Shown here piece after piece: positions 1-5,031 of a DNA stretch of 5,031 nucleotides. The stretch's first letter is position 1. Every line of letters begins with the position of its first letter. The position numbers and the translations under genes are program-made. This stretch comes from an uncultured Treponema sp. (GTDB lineage Bacteria; Spirochaetota; Spirochaetia; Treponematales; Treponemataceae): positions 1 to 5,031 of the forward strand of contig CAJOPO010000425.1 of assembly GCA_905236315.1 (NCBI GenBank), written 5' to 3'. The notes beneath the pieces are model-generated. The model was given only the letters and a program-made list of their open reading frames with translations. It had not been told where the DNA came from and searched no databases.

Positions 1-285
1 ATCCCTGTAATCGTGGGATTTTGACAAATCTATTTCATTAAAAAGAGTGTCCGAACCGTGAAAAAGCACAAGCCTTTCCGTGTCCTGAAAAATCAAAGTT
101 TCAACATAAGAAAAAACTTCCTGCAAGGCTACTTGATGCAAGTACTCGTGTTGAGAAAGCATTTTTTCAAGCACATGGTTCTTATGGAAAAGCGTAATCG
201 TATTGGAATAAGAAATATCATGAGCAGAAGAATAATGCTCGGTTGCGAGAATGAATAAAAATTCTATGTCTGATTGCTTGCTCAT
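1..285 (-). CDS. DUF3791-DUF3990 fusion protein, N-terminal part (runs off left edge)
   Basis: This minus-strand frame is open for 95 codons from ATG (285-283) to the window edge, so the C-terminus is missing. Residues about 4-66 fit the small DUF3791 family: an IEFLFILATEHY start, LFHK near residue 33, then YLHQVA and a closing VETLIF segment. From about residue 72, VLFHGSDTLFNEIDLSKS and HDYRD match the opening of DUF3990 proteins, which usually starts LYHGS and continues toward an FGxGFY motif that would lie beyond the edge. The HG pair resembles the first-strand histidine of ADP-ribosyltransferase folds, to which I recall DUF3990 being related. Function is unproven. No good Shine-Dalgarno sequence precedes the ATG, and the frame stays open upstream to 358, so a start at TTG 321-319 is possible; the family match favours the ATG. 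The gene lies 61 nt after the pyrKD stop on the same strand and may be co-transcribed. The families are recognised from memory. Confidence 0.72.
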   Translation of the reverse strand, partial: MSKQSDIEFLFILATEHYSSAHDISYSNTITLFHKNHVLEKMLSQHEYLHQVALQEVFSYVETLIFQDTERLVLFHGSDTLFNEIDLSKSHDYRD

Positions 286-346
286 TACTATAATTTTATC
301 TACTTCGATATTAGAAAGCAAGAAAATGTTATGCTCCCGTAGTTTC

Positions 347-2158
347 TCACCTTTGCGCTATGCCCCTCATTTGTTCAAGGCTTTCATATCCATGCGAACA
401 CATAAAAGAACGCAAGCCGTCTATAATATTAAGCATGGCAAGGGGATTACTGAATGTAGCACTGCCCACCTGTATGGCATGAGCACCCGCCATAATAAAT
501 TCCGCAGCATCTTGCCAAGTTGCAATGCCTCCAATGCCAATAACAGGAACTCGTTTTTCTATGGGGAGTTTATTTATTGCTTCCACAACATCGTAAACCA
601 TTCTTAATGCAATAGGCTTTATGGCAGGCCCGCAAAGCCCCGCTCTAATATTATCAAAGGCAGGACCCCCACGCTCTATGTCTATAGACACTGCTTGAAT
701 TGTATTTATAAGGCTTAACGCATCAGCTCCCGCTTCTATGCAAGAAAGTGCCACTTGAATTAATTCTGGAGAGTTTGGACTTAGCTTTATTATAAGAGGT
801 TTGCTAGTGGCACTTCGCACGGCTTTAACACATTGTTCTGCAAGACTGCTTTTTATGCCCCATGCCTGACCGCCTGATTTTACATTTGGGCAACTAATGT
901 TTAATTCTATCATAGGAACATCGCTTTTATCTAAAAGCCTTGCTCCTTCTATATATGAGTCAAGGTCGCTTCCTGCAAGATTTGCTATTATAACAGGCTT
1001 TAGTTTTAACATTTCTGGAAGTTCTTCCTTTATAAACGCCTTTAATCCTGGGTTTTGTAAACCTATGGAATTTATGTTTCCGCTAGGAGTTTCTACAATG
1101 CGTAAACCTGAGTTTCCCTCTCTTGCCTCTAGTGTGCAGCCCTTAGACGCTATGCCACCTAAAGCATTTACATCAAATAGCCCTCTATAGTTTTGCCCAA
1201 AGCCAAAGGTTCCAGAAGCGGCTATTACAGGATTTTCAAAATGAATACCAGCTATATCTACGCTTAAGTTTACATCTTGCTCGCTTTTTAAGGCTTGCAC
1301 CTTCTTATGCGCAGTGAAAGGGGAAAAGTCTAATATGTTAGCGTTAAAAATAGGACCGTCTTTGCAAACTCGCTTTACACCTTCTGTGGTGCGAATTGTA
1401 CAGCCCAAACACGCTCCCACTCCACATGCCATGCGATTTTCCATGCTTAAATAACATTCTATATTACATTCTTTTGCAACTTGTTGCACATAAGAAAGCA
1501 TAGGGATGGGACCGCAAGCGTATATAGTGCTATAATTTTTGTCTTTTATGCTTTCCTTGTTAAATACTATTGGTAACATTCCCTTTGTTCCAACACTTCC
1601 ATCATCACTAGTGATTATTAGCGATGCGGGATTTATATTTTCTAATCCATAAGAAAGACTCTTAAAACTTGCATAAAAGTCATAAGAGGCATTTGCTAGG
1701 GAAGAAGCAAAGCATGCCACAGGGGCAACTCCTATACCACCGCCTATTATACAAATACGTTTTCCTTTTTCTATCTTACTAGGTGGCACAAAGGCATTTC
1801 CTAAAGGACCTATAGCTTCTACTGTATCTCCTGTGCGTAAGGAACATAGCTCTTGAGTTCCCTGTCCTTTTTGCAAAATTAAGAAATGAAGTTCTAGTTC
1901 TCTTTTACCACTAGATAATTCTTCATACTTATATGAATATACACTTATTGGTCTATCTAACTGTACACTAGAAGGAAGGCTTTTTAATAAATAAAACTGC
2001 CCTGCTAAAGGAAGTGATTGGCTTTTGTGCTGTAAGACGATTTTTACCGTTAACTCAAAAATATCTTTTTGCCCTTTTACTTTAACACAATTTAGAACTT
2101 CTGCATTGCCAAAAAAAAGTTTGCCCCTACCTTCATCATCTATTTCTGCTATATCCAT
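347..2158 (-). CDS. pyrKD: Fused dihydroorotate dehydrogenase B (PyrK-PyrD), NAD-dependent
   Basis: Oxidises dihydroorotate to orotate in cytoplasmic pyrimidine synthesis and passes electrons to NAD. The 603-aa product joins two usually separate subunits. Residues about 15-275 are PyrK: FAD-binding RPISVYS (69-75), nucleotide-binding GGGIGVAP (139-146), and a [2Fe-2S] site of C245, C250, C253 and C265 (CGVGACLGC, then RVCKDGP). After a linker of about 25 residues, 298-600 is class 1B PyrD: ASGTFGFG (314-321), FMN lysine in SKGCTLE (K339), NSIGLQNPG (363-371), ELNISCPNVK with catalytic C423, IKLSPN (457-462), and the phosphate-binding GIGGI and VGSA segments near the end. No ATG or ribosome site lies at the domain junction, so this reads as a true fusion. 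PyrK-then-PyrD matches the gene order of Bacillus-type operons. The start is supported by AGAGGA (2165-2170) 6 nt before ATG, and no other Met occurs until residue 194. No other pyr gene is in the window. Confidence 0.95.
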   Translation of the reverse strand: MDIAEIDDEGRGKLFFGNAEVLNCVKVKGQKDIFELTVKIVLQHKSQSLPLAGQFYLLKSLPSSVQLDRPISVYSYKYEELSSGKRELELHFLILQKGQGTQELCSLRTGDTVEAIGPLGNAFVPPSKIEKGKRICIIGGGIGVAPVACFASSLANASYDFYASFKSLSYGLENINPASLIITSDDGSVGTKGMLPIVFNKESIKDKNYSTIYACGPIPMLSYVQQVAKECNIECYLSMENRMACGVGACLGCTIRTTEGVKRVCKDGPIFNANILDFSPFTAHKKVQALKSEQDVNLSVDIAGIHFENPVIAASGTFGFGQNYRGLFDVNALGGIASKGCTLEAREGNSGLRIVETPSGNINSIGLQNPGLKAFIKEELPEMLKLKPVIIANLAGSDLDSYIEGARLLDKSDVPMIELNISCPNVKSGGQAWGIKSSLAEQCVKAVRSATSKPLIIKLSPNSPELIQVALSCIEAGADALSLINTIQAVSIDIERGGPAFDNIRAGLCGPAIKPIALRMVYDVVEAINKLPIEKRVPVIGIGGIATWQDAAEFIMAGAHAIQVGSATFSNPLAMLNIIDGLRSFMCSHGYESLEQMRGIAQR

Positions 2159-2186
2159 AAACTATCCTCTTTTGCTTTTATAGGCA

Positions 2187-2222
2187 ATCTCTAAAAAAGC
2201 ACAAAAATGAGTTTTTAGAGAT
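2187..2222. repeat. Perfect 11-bp inverted repeat in the pyrKD leader
   Basis: ATCTCTAAAAA (2187-2197) and TTTTTAGAGAT (2212-2222) are exact reverse complements around a 14-nt loop. The element lies between two divergent genes, so it is not at the 3' end of either. In pyrKD mRNA it would form a hairpin at or within a few bases of the predicted 5' end, about 16 nt upstream of the ribosome site. The nine inner arm bases CTCTAAAAA/TTTTTAGAG recur in the palindrome at 4954-4981, so it may be a dispersed repeat rather than a gene-specific regulator. Confidence 0.7.
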
Positions 2223-2227
2223 ACCCT

Positions 2228-2257
2228 ATATTAGCATAAGAAGGTAGCCTTTGTCAG
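2228..2257 (-). promoter_or_regulatory. Predicted promoter of pyrKD
   Basis: Read on the minus strand, CTGACA (2257-2252, one mismatch to the sigma-70 -35 box) is followed after 18 nt by TAATAT (2233-2228, four of six matches). TG one base before the -10 gives an extended -10. Transcription would start near 2221, leaving a leader of about 60 nt. That leader would begin with the hairpin at 2187-2222 and end in the AGAGGA ribosome site at 2165-2170. This is a prediction by eye. Confidence 0.5.
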
Positions 2258-2320
2258 CATATTTTTTTCGGACTACACTGAAACTAACTTCCCCAATTCT
2301 TATTTTTCCTATATTTTCTA

Positions 2321-2350
2321 TTGACATTCATATAATTATATGTTTATATG
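2321..2350 (+). promoter_or_regulatory. Predicted promoter of the metal-resistance operon
   Basis: A perfect -35 box TTGACA (2321-2326) is followed after 18 nt by TATATG (2345-2350); other -10 registers in this AT-rich stretch are possible, such as TTATAT at 17 nt. Transcription would begin within a few bases of the repressor ATG at 2359. This agrees with the absence of any Shine-Dalgarno sequence there and suggests a leaderless or nearly leaderless message. The dyad at 2326-2353 covers the spacer and -10, as expected for repression by blocking polymerase. Confidence 0.6.
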
Positions 2351-2353
2351 AAT
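2326..2353. promoter_or_regulatory. Likely operator for the ArsR-family repressor
   Basis: ATTCATATAA (2326-2335) and TTATATGAAT (2344-2353) form a perfect 10-bp inverted repeat with an 8-bp spacer. A second, nested 14-bp palindrome, CATATAATTATATG, sits at 2329-2342. AT-rich interrupted dyads with TTCA/TGAA ends over the promoter are typical of metal-sensing ArsR/SmtB repressors. Its position next to such a gene makes autoregulation of the operon the simplest reading. Binding itself is inferred. Confidence 0.65.
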
Positions 2354-2358
2354 ATACA

Positions 2359-2655
2359 ATGATTAAAGAACTTGATGAAGATATGCTTTGCGACCTTGCA
2401 GAGCTTTTTAAGATTTTTGGGGATTCAACACGCATAAAAATTCTCTATGCCCTTTTAGACAAGGAGCTTAGTGTTACAGAAATTGCGGAAGAGTTAAATA
2501 TGACTCAGCCTGCAATAAGCCAGCAACTTAGAGTGCTAAAAACTAATGGACTTGTATCTTTTAAAAGGGACGGAAAATCTCTTATTTATTCCCTTGCAGA
2601 TGAACATGTAAGAATTATTCTGAATATAGGTGTAGAACACTTAGGCGACCGCTAA
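2359..2655 (+). CDS. ArsR/SmtB-family metal-responsive repressor
   Basis: The 98-aa product is a winged-helix DNA-binding repressor, likely a homodimer that releases DNA on metal binding and controls the adjacent efflux ATPase. The family pattern runs through the protein: DLAELFKIFGDSTRIKILYAL (12-32), ELSVTEIAEELNM (36-48), recognition helix TQPAISQQLRVLKTNGLV (49-66), then the wing with GKSLIYSLADEHV (72-84). The C-terminal helix carries D81, H83, H94 and D97 at the spacing of the alpha-5 zinc site of SmtB and CzrA, with Asp in the last position. The ELCVC arsenic/cadmium motif is absent (ELSVT here); the only Cys is C11. This favours a Zn-type sensor, but the inducer is unproven. The frame is open back to 2251, but those 36 residues would encode the promoter and operator, so ATG 2359 is chosen despite having no Shine-Dalgarno sequence; ATG 2383 is a weaker alternative. 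The TAA overlaps the ribosome site of the next gene. Confidence 0.92.
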   Translation: MIKELDEDMLCDLAELFKIFGDSTRIKILYALLDKELSVTEIAEELNMTQPAISQQLRVLKTNGLVSFKRDGKSLIYSLADEHVRIILNIGVEHLGDR

Positions 2656-2661
2656 AGGAGG
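2654..2661 (+). promoter_or_regulatory. Strong ribosome binding site of the efflux ATPase
   Basis: AAAGGAGG lies 6 nt before ATG 2668 and overlaps the TAA stop (2653-2655) of the repressor gene. It fixes the ATPase start and suggests translational coupling within one operon. It contrasts with the missing Shine-Dalgarno sequence of the first gene, so the pump may be translated much more efficiently than its repressor. Confidence 0.9.
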
Positions 2662-2667
2662 CAGTTT

Positions 2668-4737
2668 ATGGAAATGCAAGTAAGAAGTTTAGATTCAGTT
2701 TCTTATCAAGAAGGTGTTAAGCCTCGTGTTCATCATGAAGAACATTCCCATGATGATTGTGATTGCGAAGAGGGCTGTTGCTGCCATCATCACGGTGAAG
2801 AAGAAGAGGAAGAAGAGGTATCTTTAAGCAAGATAATCATTTCTGCGGTGTTATTTATTATTGCAATATTAATAGAACATATTTTCATAAAATATATTCC
2901 TTCTTCTAAGCCCACTTTGATAATGGCTACAAGGGGACTTAGCCTCGCTCTTTATGCAATAGCTTATTTATTATGTGGGCTTAGCATGATAAAAGAAGCG
3001 GTAGAGAATCTGCTACACGGAAAGGTTTTTGGAGAAGACTTTCTTATGGCAGTGGCGACTATAGGTGCCATAGTAATAGGTGAATATTCAGAAGCCGTTG
3101 CTGTTATGATTTTGTTTCAGTTAGGGGAATATTTTGAAGATAAGGCGGTGGGGCGCACTCGTTCTTCTATTACAAGCCTTATGGATATAAGACCCGATAT
3201 GGCGCGTGTAAAGCGTGATAATGCTTTTACAGAAGTCAAGCCTGAAGAAGTTTCTCTTAATGAAATTATAGAAGTTAGACCAGGAGAAAAAGTTCCTTTA
3301 GATGGCAAAGTTGTTTCTGGAATGTCTTTCGTAGATACCTCTGCTCTTACAGGAGAAAGTGTTCCCCGCGAGATTATGGAAGGAAGCGATGTGCTTTCTG
3401 GATTTATAAATACAACAGGTGTTATAGAAGTTAAGGTTACAAAACTATACAGCGAAGGTTCTGTTAGCCGCATATTAGAAATGGTAGAAAACGCTCAAAA
3501 TAAAAAAGCCAAAACAGAACGCTTTATAACACGTTTTTCTCATAAGTATACACCCATTGTTTGCATTATAGCAGTTATGCTTGCCGTAATTCCTTCTGTG
3601 GTGCAGGGGGGAGGGATAAGTGTGTGGAAGATGTGGATTTATCGTGCTTTGGAATTATTAGTAGTGTCTTGCCCCTGCGCCTTTGTTATATCTGTGCCTC
3701 TTAGCTTTTTTGCAGGTATTGGAATGACAAGTAAAAAGGGTATACTTATAAAAGGGGCTGCCTATGTAGAATTGCTTTCTAAAACAAAGACTGTTGTATT
3801 TGATAAAACAGGAACTCTAACAAAGGGTGTCTTTGAAGTAACAAAGACAGTTCCCTCTTTAGATAGTGGCATTTCAAAAGATGACTTAATAGCCCTTGCA
3901 ACTCATGCTGAATACTATTCAAATCATCCCATTTCTCGTTCTCTAAAACATATACATCATTGTCCAGATTGCGAGAAATTAATTGTGGACGCAGCACAAG
4001 AAATTTCAGGTCATGGAGTAAAGTGTAATTTAGATGGACACGTAATCCTTGCAGGAAATTTACGCCTAATGCAAAATAATAATGTGCAGGGGCTACCACA
4101 GAATGTAGAAAATGAAGAAGGTACACTAGTTTATGTTTCTAAAGATGCTAAGTATTTAGGCTATATAGTTATAAGCGATATTATAAAGGAAGATTCTTTA
4201 ACAACTGTAGATAAATTAAAAAATGCAGGTGTAAACAAAACCGTAATGCTTACAGGCGACAGTAAAAAGGTTGCAGAGTCTGTAGCGCAAAAACTTGGTG
4301 TGGATATGCTTTATGCAGATTTATTGCCACAAGATAAGGTGAGCCATATTGAAGACCTTATTGCAAATAAAGCTAGTACAAAAGAATCTCTTGCCTTTGT
4401 GGGAGATGGCATAAATGACGCTCCTGTTCTTAGCCGAAGCGATGTAGGAATTGCAATGGGGGCGATGGGAAGTGATGCTGCTTTAGAGGCTGCTGACGTA
4501 ATTATTATGGATGACCTTCCTAGCAAGGTGGCAGAAGCAATTCGTTGCTCACAAAAAATAATGCGCAACGTATGGTCTAATGTGGCATTTGCCCTTGTAA
4601 CAAAAATCTTAATAATGATACTCTGTGGCTTAGGTATTACGAATATGTGGATTGCGGTCTTTGGTGATGTAGGAGTTACAATGATTGCAGTCTTAAATTC
4701 TATGACCTTACTTTATGGCGCAAAGAAAAATGCCTAA
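2668..4737 (+). CDS. cadA: P1B-type Zn/Cd/Pb-translocating ATPase
   Basis: This 689-aa inner-membrane pump exports divalent soft metals using ATP. About eight membrane segments are visible: two at about 55-77 and 83-107, a pair at 122-153, a pair at 296-352, and two at 633-680. Motifs in order are TGES (228-231, actuator), CPC (335-337, transport site), DKTGT with phosphorylated D379, HP (420-421, ATP binding), MLTGD (527-531) and GDGIND (579-584). K646 in segment 7 and D667 in FGDVGVT of segment 8 are the P1B-2 signature, favouring Zn, Cd and Pb over Cu. There is no N-terminal GMTCxxC heavy-metal domain. Instead residues 22-42 hold seven His and five Cys among acidic residues, followed by seven Glu (44-50), probably a flexible metal-binding tail. 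An H428-x-H430-H431-C432-x-x-C435 cluster follows the HP motif in the nucleotide domain and looks unusual. The gene is co-transcribed with the ArsR-family repressor 12 nt upstream. Substrate within the Zn/Cd/Pb group cannot be settled. Confidence 0.96.
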   Translation: MEMQVRSLDSVSYQEGVKPRVHHEEHSHDDCDCEEGCCCHHHGEEEEEEEVSLSKIIISAVLFIIAILIEHIFIKYIPSSKPTLIMATRGLSLALYAIAYLLCGLSMIKEAVENLLHGKVFGEDFLMAVATIGAIVIGEYSEAVAVMILFQLGEYFEDKAVGRTRSSITSLMDIRPDMARVKRDNAFTEVKPEEVSLNEIIEVRPGEKVPLDGKVVSGMSFVDTSALTGESVPREIMEGSDVLSGFINTTGVIEVKVTKLYSEGSVSRILEMVENAQNKKAKTERFITRFSHKYTPIVCIIAVMLAVIPSVVQGGGISVWKMWIYRALELLVVSCPCAFVISVPLSFFAGIGMTSKKGILIKGAAYVELLSKTKTVVFDKTGTLTKGVFEVTKTVPSLDSGISKDDLIALATHAEYYSNHPISRSLKHIHHCPDCEKLIVDAAQEISGHGVKCNLDGHVILAGNLRLMQNNNVQGLPQNVENEEGTLVYVSKDAKYLGYIVISDIIKEDSLTTVDKLKNAGVNKTVMLTGDSKKVAESVAQKLGVDMLYADLLPQDKVSHIEDLIANKASTKESLAFVGDGINDAPVLSRSDVGIAMGAMGSDAALEAADVIIMDDLPSKVAEAIRCSQKIMRNVWSNVAFALVTKILIMILCGLGITNMWIAVFGDVGVTMIAVLNSMTLLYGAKKNA

Positions 4738-4757
4738 AAAAGATTGCCCCATCTTTT
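4738..4757 (+). terminator. Weak hairpin after the ATPase gene, possible terminator
   Basis: AAAAGAT (4738-4744) and ATCTTTT (4751-4757) pair perfectly around the loop TGCCCC, starting right after the TAA stop. The 3' arm supplies a short T run. The stem has only one G-C pair and no further T tract follows, so termination here would be weak. The stronger palindrome at 4954-4981 may be the real end of the operon. Confidence 0.35.
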
Positions 4758-4779
4758 AATACAGGGGGAAATAACTAAG

Positions 4780-4810
4780 CTGTACACGTTGGTTACACTG
4801 ACGTGTACAG
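4780..4810. repeat. Perfect 10-bp inverted repeat inside the 23-bp array
   Basis: CTGTACACGT (4780-4789) and ACGTGTACAG (4801-4810) are exact reverse complements with an 11-nt loop. The arms come from the first unit of the tandem array and the start of the second. RNA from either strand would form a stable stem, so a role as a 3' mRNA structure or protein-binding dyad is possible. Confidence 0.75.
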
Positions 4811-4900
4811 GTCGGTATGTGCGATGTGTACACATCGGTACCTTCCCCCTTTACACGTCGGTATGTATCCCCCTTAGTATACTTGGTACGTGGTATACGT
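4782..4900. repeat. Degenerate tandem array, 23-bp period, about five units
   Basis: Units starting at 4782, 4805, 4828 and 4851 are exactly 23 bp apart and share the 16-base core GTACACGTCGGTATGT, with 11, 15, 13 and 15 matches respectively; the remaining 7 bases vary. A fifth copy (4877-4900) is shifted and has lost one base. GTCGGTATGT is exact at 4811-4820 and 4857-4866. The stretch is richer in G, C and GTAC than the AT-rich surroundings. The variable segments are too short to be CRISPR spacers. The plus-strand frame across it uses a TTG start without a ribosome site and is not a credible gene. Function is unknown. Confidence 0.75.
4822..4837. repeat. Perfect 16-bp palindrome inside the 23-bp array
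   Basis: CGATGTGTACACATCG reads the same on both strands and is centred on GTAC at the junction of the second and third array units. It has no loop, so it suits a dimeric DNA-binding protein better than an RNA hairpin. No known site is recognised. Confidence 0.7.
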
Positions 4901-4953
4901 GTTTTTTACAAAAACATTGCCATGTAATACGGAATGGTGATTTTGTTATGGGA

Positions 4954-4981
4954 ACCTCTAAAAATTGCAATTTTTAGAGGT
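4954..4981. terminator. Perfect 28-bp palindrome, possible bidirectional terminator or dispersed repeat
   Basis: The arms ACCTCTAAAAATTG (4954-4967) and CAATTTTTAGAGGT (4968-4981) are exact reverse complements with no spacer. In RNA of either strand this gives a stem of about 12 bp with a tiny loop and a U run within the 3' arm, which could end transcription from the arsR-ATPase side. The CTCTAAAAA/TTTTTAGAG arms also occur at 2187-2222, so it may belong to a dispersed palindromic repeat family. No T tract follows the stem, which leaves the terminator role uncertain. Confidence 0.55.
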
Positions 4982-4998
4982 AACTTTGAAAATGCGAT

Positions 4999-5031
4999 GT
5001 TTTAATTCCTGCTATTACCAGGAATTAAAAC
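4999..5031. repeat. Perfect 13-bp-stem hairpin at the right edge
   Basis: GTTTTAATTCCTG (4999-5011) and CAGGAATTAAAAC (5019-5031) pair exactly around the 7-nt loop CTATTAC, and the window ends on the last paired base. It could be a bidirectional terminator for a gene beyond the edge. The GTTTTAATTCC start, AATTAAAAC end and 33-nt length also resemble some CRISPR repeats, but only one copy is visible and a full 13-bp stem is longer than usual for CRISPR. The repeat itself is certain; its identity is not. Confidence 0.6.

Noticed and set aside
58..258. 66-residue plus-strand frame at the left side
   Set aside because: It lies antisense to the DUF3791-like frame, which gives a much better family match.
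251..607. 118-residue plus-strand frame at the left side
   Set aside because: It is antisense to the conserved 3' end of pyrKD and its product has no recognisable motifs.
2251..2358. 36-residue N-terminal extension of the ArsR-family repressor
   Set aside because: It would translate the TTGACA box and the operator dyad, lacks a ribosome site, and does not resemble ArsR N-termini.
2159..2358. PyrR attenuator or known riboswitch in the pyrKD leader
   Set aside because: The leader is only about 60 nt with one simple AT-rich hairpin; no PyrR-binding loop or recognisable riboswitch core is visible.
4782..4900. CRISPR array reading of the 23-bp repeats
   Set aside because: Units are degenerate and the variable parts are only 7 bases, far too short for spacers.
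4744..4977. 77-residue plus-strand frame downstream of the ATPase
   Set aside because: It begins at TTG with no ribosome site and simply translates the 23-bp repeats and the palindrome; no protein-like pattern is evident.

Overview
The window comes from a low-GC bacterial chromosome, probably of an anaerobe. Three things suggest this: a class 1B (NAD-linked) dihydroorotate dehydrogenase with its electron-transfer subunit fused to it, a partial gene joining the DUF3791 and DUF3990 families that are common in gut anaerobes, and AT-rich palindromic repeats with CTCTAAAAA/TTTTTAGAG arms. A Treponema-like spirochaete or a Firmicute would fit. This is a low-confidence inference from gene content; no rRNA or other phylogenetic marker is present.

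Layout. At the left edge (1-285, minus strand) is the N-terminal part of a DUF3791-DUF3990 protein that runs off the window. Next (347-2158, minus strand) is one long pyrimidine biosynthesis gene encoding PyrK and PyrD in a single polypeptide. A divergent intergenic region of about 200 bp (2159-2358) holds a promoter for each direction, a hairpin close to the predicted 5' end of the pyrKD transcript, and a strong dyad over the opposite promoter that is the likely operator of an ArsR-family repressor. On the plus strand follow the repressor (2359-2655) and, 12 nt downstream behind a strong Shine-Dalgarno sequence, a P1B-2-type Zn/Cd/Pb efflux ATPase (2668-4737). The two form a metal-resistance operon: the repressor probably leaves its operator when it binds excess divalent metal, and the ATPase then exports the metal.

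The last 294 bp (4738-5031) hold no credible gene but are dense in structure: a weak hairpin just after the ATPase stop, a degenerate tandem array with a 23-bp period rich in GTAC, two perfect inverted repeats within that array, a perfect 28-bp palindrome whose arms match the hairpin in front of pyrKD, and a perfect 13-bp-stem hairpin that ends exactly at the last base of the window. The DUF3791-DUF3990 fusion and this structured tail are the parts least explained by ordinary annotation.
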